NCBI GenBank assembly: GCA_028718845.1
Contig: JAQULA010000052.1
Span: forward strand, 1 to 9,525
Length of the DNA: 9,525 nucleotides
Reading direction: 5' to 3'
Source: Candidatus Omnitrophota bacterium
Lineage (GTDB): Bacteria; Omnitrophota; Gorgyraeia; B26-G9
Under the pieces are notes generated by a model that was given only the letters and a program-made list of their open reading frames with translations, had not been told where the DNA came from and ran no database searches. This document shows positions 1-6,151 of this stretch, piece after piece. The translations under genes and the position numbers were made by a program. Each line of letters starts with the position of its first letter. Position 1 is the first letter of the stretch.

Positions 1-941
1 TCAAGCACCGCGGCAAATGCCTCAGCCTGCTCCGGAGATGCTCCGATGAATTTAACGCCGGGAACGGAGTTGAACGGGATAAGATTTACCTTGCATTTGA
101 GACCGCCAAGCAATGCCGCCAGTTTTTCGGCATCCGCGGTACCGGCGTTGATCCCGTCGATTAAAACATATTCGAACGTTATAATCCGCCCGGTCAGCTG
201 CGTATATTCTTTCGCGGTTTTTATCAGCTCGGACAGGGGGTGCTTTTTATTTACCGGCATCAGCTCATCGCGCCGGCGTTCATCCGCCGCGTGCAGCGAT
301 ATGGATAACTCGAACTGTATTCCTTCGCGGCTCAAGCGCAGGATCGGTTCCGGCAATCCGCAGGTGGAAATGGTGATCTTACGCGCGGCAAGCCCGATCT
401 CATCCGGATGATTGATGATCCGGACCGCTTTTAACGAGTTGTCGTAATTCGCCAGCGGCTCTCCCATGCCCATCATTACCACATTGGTAATCGCCGCTCC
501 CGGATTATCCTGCTTAATGCACAAAAGCTGGCCGACGATCTCATCGGCCCGCAGATTGCGTACCAGCCCATGACTGCCGCTGGCGCAAAAAACACAGCCG
601 AAAGCGCACCCCACCTGAGAAGAAAGGCATACCGTGGCCCGGCCCGGCACGGGAATAAAAACCGACTCGACGATCTGGCCGTCATCGGTAATAAAGATAT
701 ACTTTGCCGAGCCGTCTTTTGAAGTATACTTCTCTTTCCGGCTGAGACTAACCGGCTGCATACACTCCGCAAGGCGGTGCCGCAACACGGCCGGCAGATT
801 GGTCATTTCCGAAAATGAAAGGACATGTTTTTTAAATACCCACTCCATTACCTGCCTGGCACGATAAGTCGATTCTCCCAGCTGAACGATCTCCGCGATC
901 ATTTCTTCCGGCAATAAACCGGCGATAATTTTTTTCGACAT
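1..941 (-). CDS. rlmN: RlmN, 23S rRNA (and tRNA) adenine-C2 methyltransferase, 3' end cut by window
   Basis: Radical SAM enzyme that methylates C2 of A2503 in 23S rRNA; in several bacteria it also methylates A37 of some tRNAs. My translation of the minus strand gives 313 codons without a stop up to the window edge. The [4Fe-4S] motif CX3CX2C is at C112, C116 and C119. Seven residues earlier, C105 matches the family's first catalytic cysteine. E92 lies in the conserved VESVFIP stretch, GMGEPL is at 158-163, and SISLHA is at 213-218. The family is about 350 residues long, so roughly the last 40 are missing, including the methyl-carrying cysteine; an intact active site therefore cannot be confirmed. 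The ATG at 941-939 is preceded by AAAGGA, a moderate Shine-Dalgarno about 4 nt away. It lies 122 bp after yraN and could be co-transcribed with it. Identity is near certain. Confidence 0.96.
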   Translation of the reverse strand, partial: MSKKIIAGLLPEEMIAEIVQLGESTYRARQVMEWVFKKHVLSFSEMTNLPAVLRHRLAECMQPVSLSRKEKYTSKDGSAKYIFITDDGQIVESVFIPVPGRATVCLSSQVGCAFGCVFCASGSHGLVRNLRADEIVGQLLCIKQDNPGAAITNVVMMGMGEPLANYDNSLKAVRIINHPDEIGLAARKITISTCGLPEPILRLSREGIQFELSISLHAADERRRDELMPVNKKHPLSELIKTAKEYTQLTGRIITFEYVLIDGINAGTADAEKLAALLGGLKCKVNLIPFNSVPGVKFIGASPEQAEAFAAVL

Positions 942-1005
942 ACTTTCCTTTATTGCTGTCTCATTAATAAGTTAACCCGTATCTGCCGCGCCCCGGTTAT
1001 TGATA

Positions 1006-1046
1006 TTCTTCGGTTCTCACCGGTACCCGGCCTTTTCGCGCTATCC
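1006..1046 (-). repeat. Copy B of a short recurring intergenic element (yraN-rlmN gap)
   Basis: On the plus strand this starts TTCTTCGGTTCTCA and ends GCGCTATCC. The gap after cheA (8951-8984) starts TTCTTCGGTCCTGA and also ends GCGCTATCC, with a middle of different length. On the transcribed strand the order is GGATAGCGC ... ACCGAAGAA. It includes a small inverted repeat, CCGGTACCCGG. It begins about 17 bp after the yraN stop. Only a few copies are visible, so membership in a genome-wide family is inference. The rest of the 942-1063 gap shows no clear promoter or terminator. Confidence 0.4.
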
Positions 1047-1063
1047 TCTACGGAGAAGCTTCC

Positions 1064-1456
1064 TTATTCATAAAAATACGGCATTGCCAGTTCAAAGGCA
1101 TCTTTAATTAAATTAACCTCCGATTTTCCGGTTGCTTCATCCAAAATGACCGCCACCACGTCAAAACGCATCGAACAATCCTCGATCGCATTGCTTTTCA
1201 AATAATACAGCACATTTTGGGAAATCTTGCGGATCTTGGCCCTGCCCACCGCTTCTTCCGGCCAGCCTTTTGCCGTATCGCTGCGGGCCTTTACCTCCAC
1301 AAAACAAAGACAATCCCGGTCCCAGGCGATAATATCGATCTCTCCCAAGGGGCTGCGGTAATTGCGCTCGATAATACGATACCCCTGCCGGTTAAGATAG
1401 TCGACCGCTAGTTTTTCTCCTCTAAGGCCGAAATCCCGGTTCCGTTCGCCTTTCAT
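1064..1456 (-). CDS. yraN: YraN / UPF0102 family protein with endonuclease-like (PD-(D/E)XK) fold
   Basis: Small 130-residue protein of the widespread UPF0102 family, usual length about 120, whose biochemical role is not settled. The sequence shows the family's nuclease-like core: GEIDIIA at 38-44 with E39 and D41, then FVEVKAR at 52-58 with E54 and K56. This is the E-x-D ... E-x-K arrangement of Holliday-junction-resolvase-like folds. A conserved N-terminal helix (GLRGEKLAVDYL, about 10-21) comes first. No signal peptide or membrane segment is visible. The ATG at 1456-1454 is the only sensible start, because the conserved helix follows within ten residues. It has no Shine-Dalgarno, and a good promoter lies so close that the mRNA may be nearly leaderless. 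rlmN follows 122 bp downstream. Family assignment is firm; function is not. Confidence 0.93.
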   Translation of the reverse strand: MKGERNRDFGLRGEKLAVDYLNRQGYRIIERNYRSPLGEIDIIAWDRDCLCFVEVKARSDTAKGWPEEAVGRAKIRKISQNVLYYLKSNAIEDCSMRFDVVAVILDEATGKSEVNLIKDAFELAMPYFYE

Positions 1457-1465
1457 AATAATAAA

Positions 1466-1494
1466 AGTATCTCAGAATAGCGTTACAATGTCAA
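1466..1494 (-). promoter_or_regulatory. Predicted sigma70-type promoter of yraN, abutting the start codon
   Basis: On the minus strand a perfect TTGACA (1494-1489) is followed by a 17-bp spacer and GATACT (1471-1466), a 4-of-6 match to TATAAT. Transcription would be expected to begin 6-7 nt after the -10 box, at about 1459, only about 3 nt before the yraN ATG. The -35 and spacer are ideal and the -10 is moderate. No experimental support is available from sequence alone. Confidence 0.5.
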
Positions 1495-1584
1495 TCAGCG
1501 TATGCGGTAAAAAATCAACGTTGGACGGTTCGTCTTACATGACCGGACCGATCGACTTAAAAAGGCTTCGCGGTTTTGGGATGC

Positions 1585-1603
1585 CGGGGCAGGAATCGCC
1601 CCG
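1585..1603 (-). other. Short inverted repeat in the waaA-yraN gap
   Basis: CGGGGC and GCCCCG form a perfect 6-bp stem around a 7-nt loop, 31 bp after the waaA stop codon. It lies where a waaA terminator would be expected, but no run of T follows on the minus strand, so it is not a standard intrinsic terminator. Apart from this hairpin and the yraN promoter, I see nothing else recognisable in 1457-1633. Confidence 0.25.
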
Positions 1604-1633
1604 CTAACGCAAAAGAGAAAATTCTTAGCGCGA

Positions 1634-2914
1634 TTACGGTAGCGGTAAAAACTTTAGTTTACCCAGAATATCCATTATCCTATTCACGCTCCCCTGATTC
1701 TCCTGAACCAGTTTTTTTGCCTGCAGGGAGAGTTGTTCGCGTTTCTGCGCATCCTGAAGCAGGTCTTCGATCGCCCGTTGTAATCCGTTTTTATCCTGCA
1801 CCTGGACCGCGGCATTATTGCGCAGGAACAACGCCGCGATCTCGGAGAAATTAAACATATGCGGCCCGAAAATTACCGGCTTGGCGCAGGCCGCCGGTTC
1901 AATCGGATTTTGGCCGCCATGGGGAATAAGACTGCCGCCGACAAACACGATGTCGGCCCGGCAATATAATTGCTGCAATACCCCCATCACATCAAGGATA
2001 AAAACACAGCCCGGCGGCACAGAAGCGTTGCCCCGATTCAGCGCACTGATCAGACAAACCGGTAATCCGCGGGCCTCTGCGCTGCGGGCAATATCCCCGG
2101 CGCGATGCGGATGACGCGGAGCAAGAACCAGGCGGATTTCCGGATGACTCGCATGCAACGCGCAAAACACATCCATAATCAGGTCTTCTTCCGGACTATG
2201 CGTGCTTCCGGCAACGATCACTACTTCTTTCTGCCCAAGGCCAAGCTCCGGGATCTTTTTATCCGACACCGCCTTGACCTGATCAAACTTAATATTACCG
2301 ACAACCCGTACTCGGGAACTGTCGGCTCCCAGGCTGATCATCCGCCGGGCATCCGTATCGCTCTGCACACACAGCAGATTGATCGCCCGCACCACCGGAT
2401 AAAAAATCCTTTTTAATCCACGATAACGCGGAAACGCTTTATCCGATATGCGGCCGTTAATAATCGCCATCGGAATATTCCGGCGGCCGGCCTCGGCAAT
2501 CATATTCGGCCATAATTCCGTTTCCATGATCAGAAACAGCCGCGGCCGGAACAATGATAATACCCGCCGCACCACAAAACTCAGGTCGAACGGAAAAAAA
2601 ACAACCACATCATCGGGATGGGCAAGCTGACGGGCAACCGCATTACCGGTAGGAGTAATTGTCGATAGAAGCAGGCGGTATTGGGGAAAATCCCGCCTGA
2701 TCCGTTCCAGCAACGGAGCCGCGGCTTTCATCTCTCCGACACTCACGGCATGCAGCCATAGCAACGGACGCTTATTATTCAGCGATGCCAGCACCGCCGG
2801 CGGGTATATACCGCAGCGCTCCCGCAGGCCGGCACGATGCTTGCCGGTCAGCAGCAACGACGGAAGATAGGCTATCGAAAGCAGCAGGTAAATGATATCG
2901 AATAGAATGCGCAT
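1634..2914 (-). CDS. waaA: 3-deoxy-D-manno-octulosonic acid (Kdo) transferase
   Basis: GT30 glycosyltransferase that moves Kdo from CMP-Kdo to the lipid A precursor at the cytoplasmic face of the inner membrane, the first step of the LPS inner core. It has 426 residues, the usual family length. Residues 3-22 form a hydrophobic N-terminal membrane anchor. WLHAVSVGE at 53-61 carries the family's catalytic base glutamate (E61). ETELWPN at 131-137 is diagnostic. GSTHSPEE (236-243), APRHPHR (265-271) and GGSLIPHGGQNPIEP (326-340) form the C-terminal nucleotide-sugar domain. The ATG at 2914-2912 fits the family N-terminus, but no Shine-Dalgarno precedes it, and a tandem-repeat tract runs to within 6 bp of it. 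It is separated from xerC by 187 bp and from yraN by 177 bp, so it may form its own transcription unit. I found no convincing promoter. The number of Kdo residues added cannot be told from sequence. Confidence 0.96.
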   Translation of the reverse strand: MRILFDIIYLLLSIAYLPSLLLTGKHRAGLRERCGIYPPAVLASLNNKRPLLWLHAVSVGEMKAAAPLLERIRRDFPQYRLLLSTITPTGNAVARQLAHPDDVVVFFPFDLSFVVRRVLSLFRPRLFLIMETELWPNMIAEAGRRNIPMAIINGRISDKAFPRYRGLKRIFYPVVRAINLLCVQSDTDARRMISLGADSSRVRVVGNIKFDQVKAVSDKKIPELGLGQKEVVIVAGSTHSPEEDLIMDVFCALHASHPEIRLVLAPRHPHRAGDIARSAEARGLPVCLISALNRGNASVPPGCVFILDVMGVLQQLYCRADIVFVGGSLIPHGGQNPIEPAACAKPVIFGPHMFNFSEIAALFLRNNAAVQVQDKNGLQRAIEDLLQDAQKREQLSLQAKKLVQENQGSVNRIMDILGKLKFLPLP

Positions 2915-2920
2915 TTTATA

Positions 2921-2970
2921 TTTGGTTATTAATGGTTAACAACGGTTATTATTGGTTATCAACAGTTGCC
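2921..2970. repeat. Degenerate tandem repeat, five 10-bp units, next to waaA start
   Basis: Read on the plus strand in blocks of ten from 2921, the first four units fit NNYGGTTAWY, for example AATGGTTAAC and AACGGTTATT. The fifth unit (2961-2970) is decayed. The spacing is exactly 10 bp with no indels. The array stops 6 bp before the waaA start codon on the minus strand, where it reads as repeated TAACC. A period of 10 is not a multiple of three, and no reading frame is supported here. Confidence 0.75.
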
Positions 2971-2975
2971 GAAAT

Positions 2976-3003
2976 CGTATTGCGTTGTGCGTATTGAGTA
3001 TTG
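2976..3003. repeat. Tandem 7-bp repeat, four units of CGTATTG type
   Basis: Four consecutive heptamers start at 2976, 2983, 2990 and 2997. Three match CGTATTG or AGTATTG, and the second is a variant, CGTTGTG. A decayed fifth unit ending in GATTG follows to 3011. This is the second block of the repeat-rich gap between xerC and waaA and is separated from the 10-bp array by 5 bp. Confidence 0.65.
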
Positions 3004-3013
3004 CATGATTGCA

Positions 3014-3069
3014 CTTTTTACTTTTACCTTTTTACTTAACTGTGAACCGTGGTCCATGGTCTGTGGTCC
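3014..3069. repeat. Tandem 7-bp repeat tract, eight units in register, changing unit sequence
   Basis: Eight heptamers run without a break from 3014. The first four are of CTTTTTA / CTTTTAC type and drift to CTTAACT. The last four are of GTGGTCC type (GTGAACC, GTGGTCC, ATGGTCT, GTGGTCC). The 7-bp register is kept while the unit sequence switches, which is unlike a simple slippage array of a single unit. No open frame or Shine-Dalgarno supports coding here. Confidence 0.65.
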
Positions 3070-3090
3070 GCTTCTGCTTTTCATTATCCG
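3065..3090 (-). repeat. Possible diverged copy C of the recurring intergenic element
   Basis: On the plus strand this carries GGTCC, then GCTTCTGC, then TATCCG. The same three words occur in the same order in the cheA-cheC gap (within 8951-8985). It lies about 12 bp after the xerC stop, again just behind a gene end. The match is partial, so this copy is the weakest of the three. Confidence 0.25.
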
Positions 3091-3101
3091 CTATGCGCTC
3101 G

Positions 3102-3974
3102 TTACGCCCGCGGGTGCGTCTGGTCATAAACATTCTTGAGTTTTTCAGTCGACAGATGAGTATAAATCGTCGTTGTCGATAGATTGGCATGGCCGAGCAA
3201 TTCCTGCACCGAGCGCAGGTCGGCTCCGCGGTTCAATAAATGCGTTGCGAATGAATGCCGCAAACTATGGGGAGAAATATCATTCCGAATACTGGCAACC
3301 GCGATATATTTATCAACAACATTGCGCACGCTGCGATCGGTAAGCCGCCGTTTGTCTTTATTCAGGAACAAAGCGCGGTTGGAAGTACCGGTAACCGCGT
3401 TCCTTTTTTGAAGATAGTTTTTAATTATGCGCAAGGCCTTATCGCCGATAGGCGCAAGGCGTTCTTTCTTTCCTTTTCCATAAACGCGAACAACCCCGCC
3501 GATGAAATCGATGTCTTCGATATTCAACCCCACCAGCTCGCTCACCCGGATACCGGTACTATACATGGTCTCCAGCATCGCCTTATCGCGTAAACCGCTC
3601 AAGTCGGTTTCATCCGGGGCTTCGAGCAATTTAACGACATCATCCTCGTTTAAAAATATCGGCAGCTTTTTCTCGAGTTTCGGCCCGACCAATCCGATCA
3701 TCGGGTTGGTTTTCAGGTGGCCTTCGCGGCAAAGAAATTTAAAAAATGAGCGCAGGCAGGCCATCTTCCGCGCGATCGTCACTTTCTTGAATTCCTTCTG
3801 GCGCAAATGCACCAGAAATTTCCGGATATCCAGGACATCAACGCTATGGATATCCTTATCTTCCAAAAACTCGGCAAGTTCTTTCAAATCGACGCTGTAA
3901 TTGATAACGGTATGCACGGACGCGTCTTTTTCCAATTTTAAATAGTTAAGAAACTTGTCAACGTGCCGTTCCAT
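3102..3974 (-). CDS. xerC: Tyrosine recombinase XerC (XerC/XerD family)
   Basis: Site-specific recombinase that resolves chromosome dimers at dif together with a partner recombinase and FtsK. The 290-residue length is typical. Residues 1-90 form the SAM-like core-binding domain. All catalytic residues are visible: R143 (GIRVSEL), K167 (YGKGKKER), H236 and R239 (HSLRH), H262 (LGHANL) and nucleophile Y271 (IYTH). The C-terminus ends in HPRA, the Xer signature, as in host recombinases rather than phage integrases. The ending LGHANLSTT...YDQTHPRA and the position behind topA favour XerC, but XerD cannot be excluded from sequence alone. The ATG at 3974-3972 lies 12 bp after the topA stop with AAGGAG 8 nt upstream, so the gene is almost certainly co-transcribed and probably translationally coupled with topA. 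Confidence 0.93.
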   Translation of the reverse strand: MERHVDKFLNYLKLEKDASVHTVINYSVDLKELAEFLEDKDIHSVDVLDIRKFLVHLRQKEFKKVTIARKMACLRSFFKFLCREGHLKTNPMIGLVGPKLEKKLPIFLNEDDVVKLLEAPDETDLSGLRDKAMLETMYSTGIRVSELVGLNIEDIDFIGGVVRVYGKGKKERLAPIGDKALRIIKNYLQKRNAVTGTSNRALFLNKDKRRLTDRSVRNVVDKYIAVASIRNDISPHSLRHSFATHLLNRGADLRSVQELLGHANLSTTTIYTHLSTEKLKNVYDQTHPRA

Positions 3975-3982
3975 ACAATCGA

Positions 3983-3988
3983 CTCCTT
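3983..3988 (-). promoter_or_regulatory. xerC Shine-Dalgarno overlapping the topA stop codon
   Basis: On the minus strand the topA stop TAA runs directly into AAGGAG (TAAGGAG), with 8 nt left before the xerC ATG. A ribosome terminating on topA would sit on the xerC ribosome-binding site, an arrangement typical of translational coupling. It also fixes the xerC start. Confidence 0.75.
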
Positions 3989-6011
3989 ACACGTCACTGT
4001 CCTCGGTATCAATGGGGTCTTCGGATAAAGGGGCTTGCTCGGCTTGATTTTCTTTTGGTAAAACCCGCGAAATATAGCGGCATTCCGGATACTTACTGCA
4101 GCCATAAAAACGCATACCCCGTTTTGAACGGCGGGAGATCAATTCCCCTTCGCATCCGGGAGTAGGGCATTTTACTCCGGTTGAAATCGACTTGGCATTA
4201 CGGCATTCCGGGAACCCGGAACAACTCAGGAATTTACCGCGCCGCGACCATTTTATCACCATGGGTTTGCCGCATTTTTCGCAGACCTGGTCGGTCTGGA
4301 TAACTTCTTTCTGGAGGTTATCCGAAGCAAAAGTGAGCTTCTCCTTGAACGGTATGTAAAAATCCTTCAATACCGAGATCCAGTTCATGTCTCCTTCTTC
4401 GACTTTATCCAGCTCTTCTTCCATCGTCGCCGTAAAAGTAACGTTAATAATATTCGGAAAATACTCAACCAGGATATCGCAAACCTTCATCCCCAGCTCC
4501 GTGCATATAAGGTATCCTTTTTCCCGGCGGATATAGTTACGCATCAGCAGGGTATGCACAATCGGGGCATAGGTGCTCGGACGTCCGATCCCTTTTTCTT
4601 CGAGGGCCTTGACCAATGACGATTCCGTATAGCGCGCCGGCGGCCGCGTAAAATGCTGGGACGGAGTTAAATTCACCAGGTCAAGCAATTCTCCCTTATC
4701 AACGGCCGGAACGGTTTTTTCCGCGTCTTTATTGTTTTCCTCTCGGTAGGCCTTTAGAAAACCGTCAAAAACAAGCACCGATCCGCCGGCGGAAAAAAGA
4801 TACCGGCCGGCCTGGACGTCGATCGTACTGGCCAGATAACGCGCCGGCGTCATCTGACTGGCGAGAGTCCGTTTCCAGATAAGTTCGTATAATTTTAACT
4901 GATCGGGGTTAAGAAACGTTTCAAGCTCCTCCGGGATACGCGCGATCGATGTCGGACGGATCGCTTCATGCGCCTCCTGGGCGGATTTTTTTGATTTATA
5001 AATATTGGGCTTCTCCGGCACATAAGCCGCGCCATACTGCTGCGCGATAAATTCCCTGGTCTGGGCCACCGCGGAAACAGCGATCTTGACCGAATCCGTA
5101 CGCATATAGGTGATAAGCCCGATCGGCCCTTCTTCTCCCAATTCGACGCCTTCATAAAGCTGCTGGGCGATAAGCATGGTTTTACTGGTGGTAAACCGCA
5201 GCTTATTGAACGCATCCTGCTGCAGCGTACTGGTAATAAACGGAGGAAGGGGGTTTCGCTTGGTTTCTTTTTTGCTTACCGCGGCAACGGAATACTCCTG
5301 CTGCTGAAGCTCATCGACGATTTTCCGTACCGATTCCTGATTCTCCGGAATAAATTTTTTACCGTCGCACTTGACCAGTTCCGCGGTAAAAACCTCTCCC
5401 GGGTCTTTTATTCGTTTAAGTACCGCTTCTATTTTCCAGTATTCCTGGGGGACAAACCCTTCAATCTGCCGCTCCCGCTGTACGATCAGCCGTAAAGCTA
5501 CCGATTGAACTCTTCCGGCGCTCAGGCCCTTGGCGACTTTTTTCCACAACCACGGGCTTAAAAAATACCCCACGATGCGGTCCAGCACCCGGCGGGCCTG
5601 CTGCGCATTGACTTTGTCCATATCCAAAGCATGCGGCGTGGAAAATGCTTCTTTGATCGCCTGGGGAGTGATTTCATGAAAAACCACCCGCTGGAATTCA
5701 CGGGTTTTATTCTTATCCTGCAGCTGTTCGCGTAAATGCCAGCTGATCGCTTCACCTTCGCGGTCATGGTCGGTTGCCAGATACACTATTTCACTATTCT
5801 TAAGTTCTTTTTTAAGCTGGGTTAACGTCTTTTTTTTCCCGGGGATAACCACATATGTCGGGGTAAAATCATTATCGATATCAACGCCAATTTTTCTTCG
5901 GGGCAGGTCGATAATATGCCCCATGGATGAATAGACGACAAAATCTGCCCCGAGAATTCGGCTGATAGTTTTGGCTTTGGTCGGAGATTCAACGATAACT
6001 AATTTTTTCAT
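3987..6011 (-). CDS. topA: DNA topoisomerase I (type IA)
   Basis: Relaxes negative supercoils by cutting one strand through a 5'-phosphotyrosine bond. It has 674 residues, like the shorter bacterial TopA proteins and shorter than the 865-residue E. coli enzyme. The N-terminal TOPRIM domain shows E8 in VESPTKAKTI and the metal-binding D81-x-D83-x-E85 in TDHDREGEA. The catalytic tyrosine is Y302 in GLITYMRTDS, followed by R304. GRPSTYAPI of the core is also present. Two C-terminal zinc-ribbon modules follow: C577, C580, C597, C603 and C615, C620, C638, C644. The protein ends in a short acidic tail. The ATG at 6011-6009 has GAAGGGA just upstream and MKKLVIVESPTKA is the standard start. A promoter lies 35-65 bp upstream, and xerC follows 12 bp downstream. 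All key residues are intact. Confidence 0.98.
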   Translation of the reverse strand: MKKLVIVESPTKAKTISRILGADFVVYSSMGHIIDLPRRKIGVDIDNDFTPTYVVIPGKKKTLTQLKKELKNSEIVYLATDHDREGEAISWHLREQLQDKNKTREFQRVVFHEITPQAIKEAFSTPHALDMDKVNAQQARRVLDRIVGYFLSPWLWKKVAKGLSAGRVQSVALRLIVQRERQIEGFVPQEYWKIEAVLKRIKDPGEVFTAELVKCDGKKFIPENQESVRKIVDELQQQEYSVAAVSKKETKRNPLPPFITSTLQQDAFNKLRFTTSKTMLIAQQLYEGVELGEEGPIGLITYMRTDSVKIAVSAVAQTREFIAQQYGAAYVPEKPNIYKSKKSAQEAHEAIRPTSIARIPEELETFLNPDQLKLYELIWKRTLASQMTPARYLASTIDVQAGRYLFSAGGSVLVFDGFLKAYREENNKDAEKTVPAVDKGELLDLVNLTPSQHFTRPPARYTESSLVKALEEKGIGRPSTYAPIVHTLLMRNYIRREKGYLICTELGMKVCDILVEYFPNIINVTFTATMEEELDKVEEGDMNWISVLKDFYIPFKEKLTFASDNLQKEVIQTDQVCEKCGKPMVIKWSRRGKFLSCSGFPECRNAKSISTGVKCPTPGCEGELISRRSKRGMRFYGCSKYPECRYISRVLPKENQAEQAPLSEDPIDTEDSDV

Positions 6012-6041
6012 CCGGTCCCTTCGGTTCCTTTATATATTGTC

Positions 6042-6054
6042 CGTTATGATAACG
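6042..6054. promoter_or_regulatory. Perfect palindrome covering the topA -10 box (operator-like)
   Basis: CGTTAT and ATAACG form a perfect 6-bp inverted repeat around one central base. The whole -10 hexamer lies inside it. A related half-site (AACGTTATG on the minus strand) occurs about 60 bp upstream near 6105-6114. This placement fits a repressor site or a supercoiling-sensitive structure, but no regulator can be named. Confidence 0.4.
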
Positions 6055-6074
6055 TATTTGAAAGATGTAGTCAA
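6046..6074 (-). promoter_or_regulatory. Predicted sigma70-type promoter of topA-xerC
   Basis: On the minus strand TTGACT (6074-6069, 5 of 6) is followed by a 17-bp spacer and TATCAT (6051-6046, 5 of 6). The expected transcription start is near 6039, giving a leader of about 28 nt with GGAACCGAAGGGA before the ATG. This is the best promoter in the window. The rest of the 6012-6151 gap shows no recognisable terminator for the upstream gene. Confidence 0.65.
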
Positions 6075-6151
6075 CCTTTTTACATATTTTAGCCGGGGTA
6101 AAAAGACATAACGTTCTCATAATAAGCGGGATGCAGACTTGGAGGCGGGGA

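Noticed and set aside
1585..1603. Intrinsic terminator of waaA
   Set aside because: The 6-bp stem is sound, but no T-run follows on the minus strand, so it is listed only as an inverted repeat.
2956..2964. TTATCAACA, one mismatch from a DnaA box, within the 10-bp array (possible origin)
   Set aside because: The other units of the array do not approach the DnaA-box consensus, and no dnaA, dnaN or parAB gene or strong AT-rich unwinding region is nearby.
3102..3974. Phage or integron integrase marking a mobile element
   Set aside because: Length, HPRA C-terminus and tight coupling with topA are those of a host Xer recombinase; no att-like repeats or cargo genes are present.
6042..6054. topA-upstream palindrome as a dif site for XerC
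   Set aside because: It is 13 bp rather than 28 bp, lacks the XerC/XerD half-site pattern with a 6-bp core, and is better explained by its position on the -10 box.
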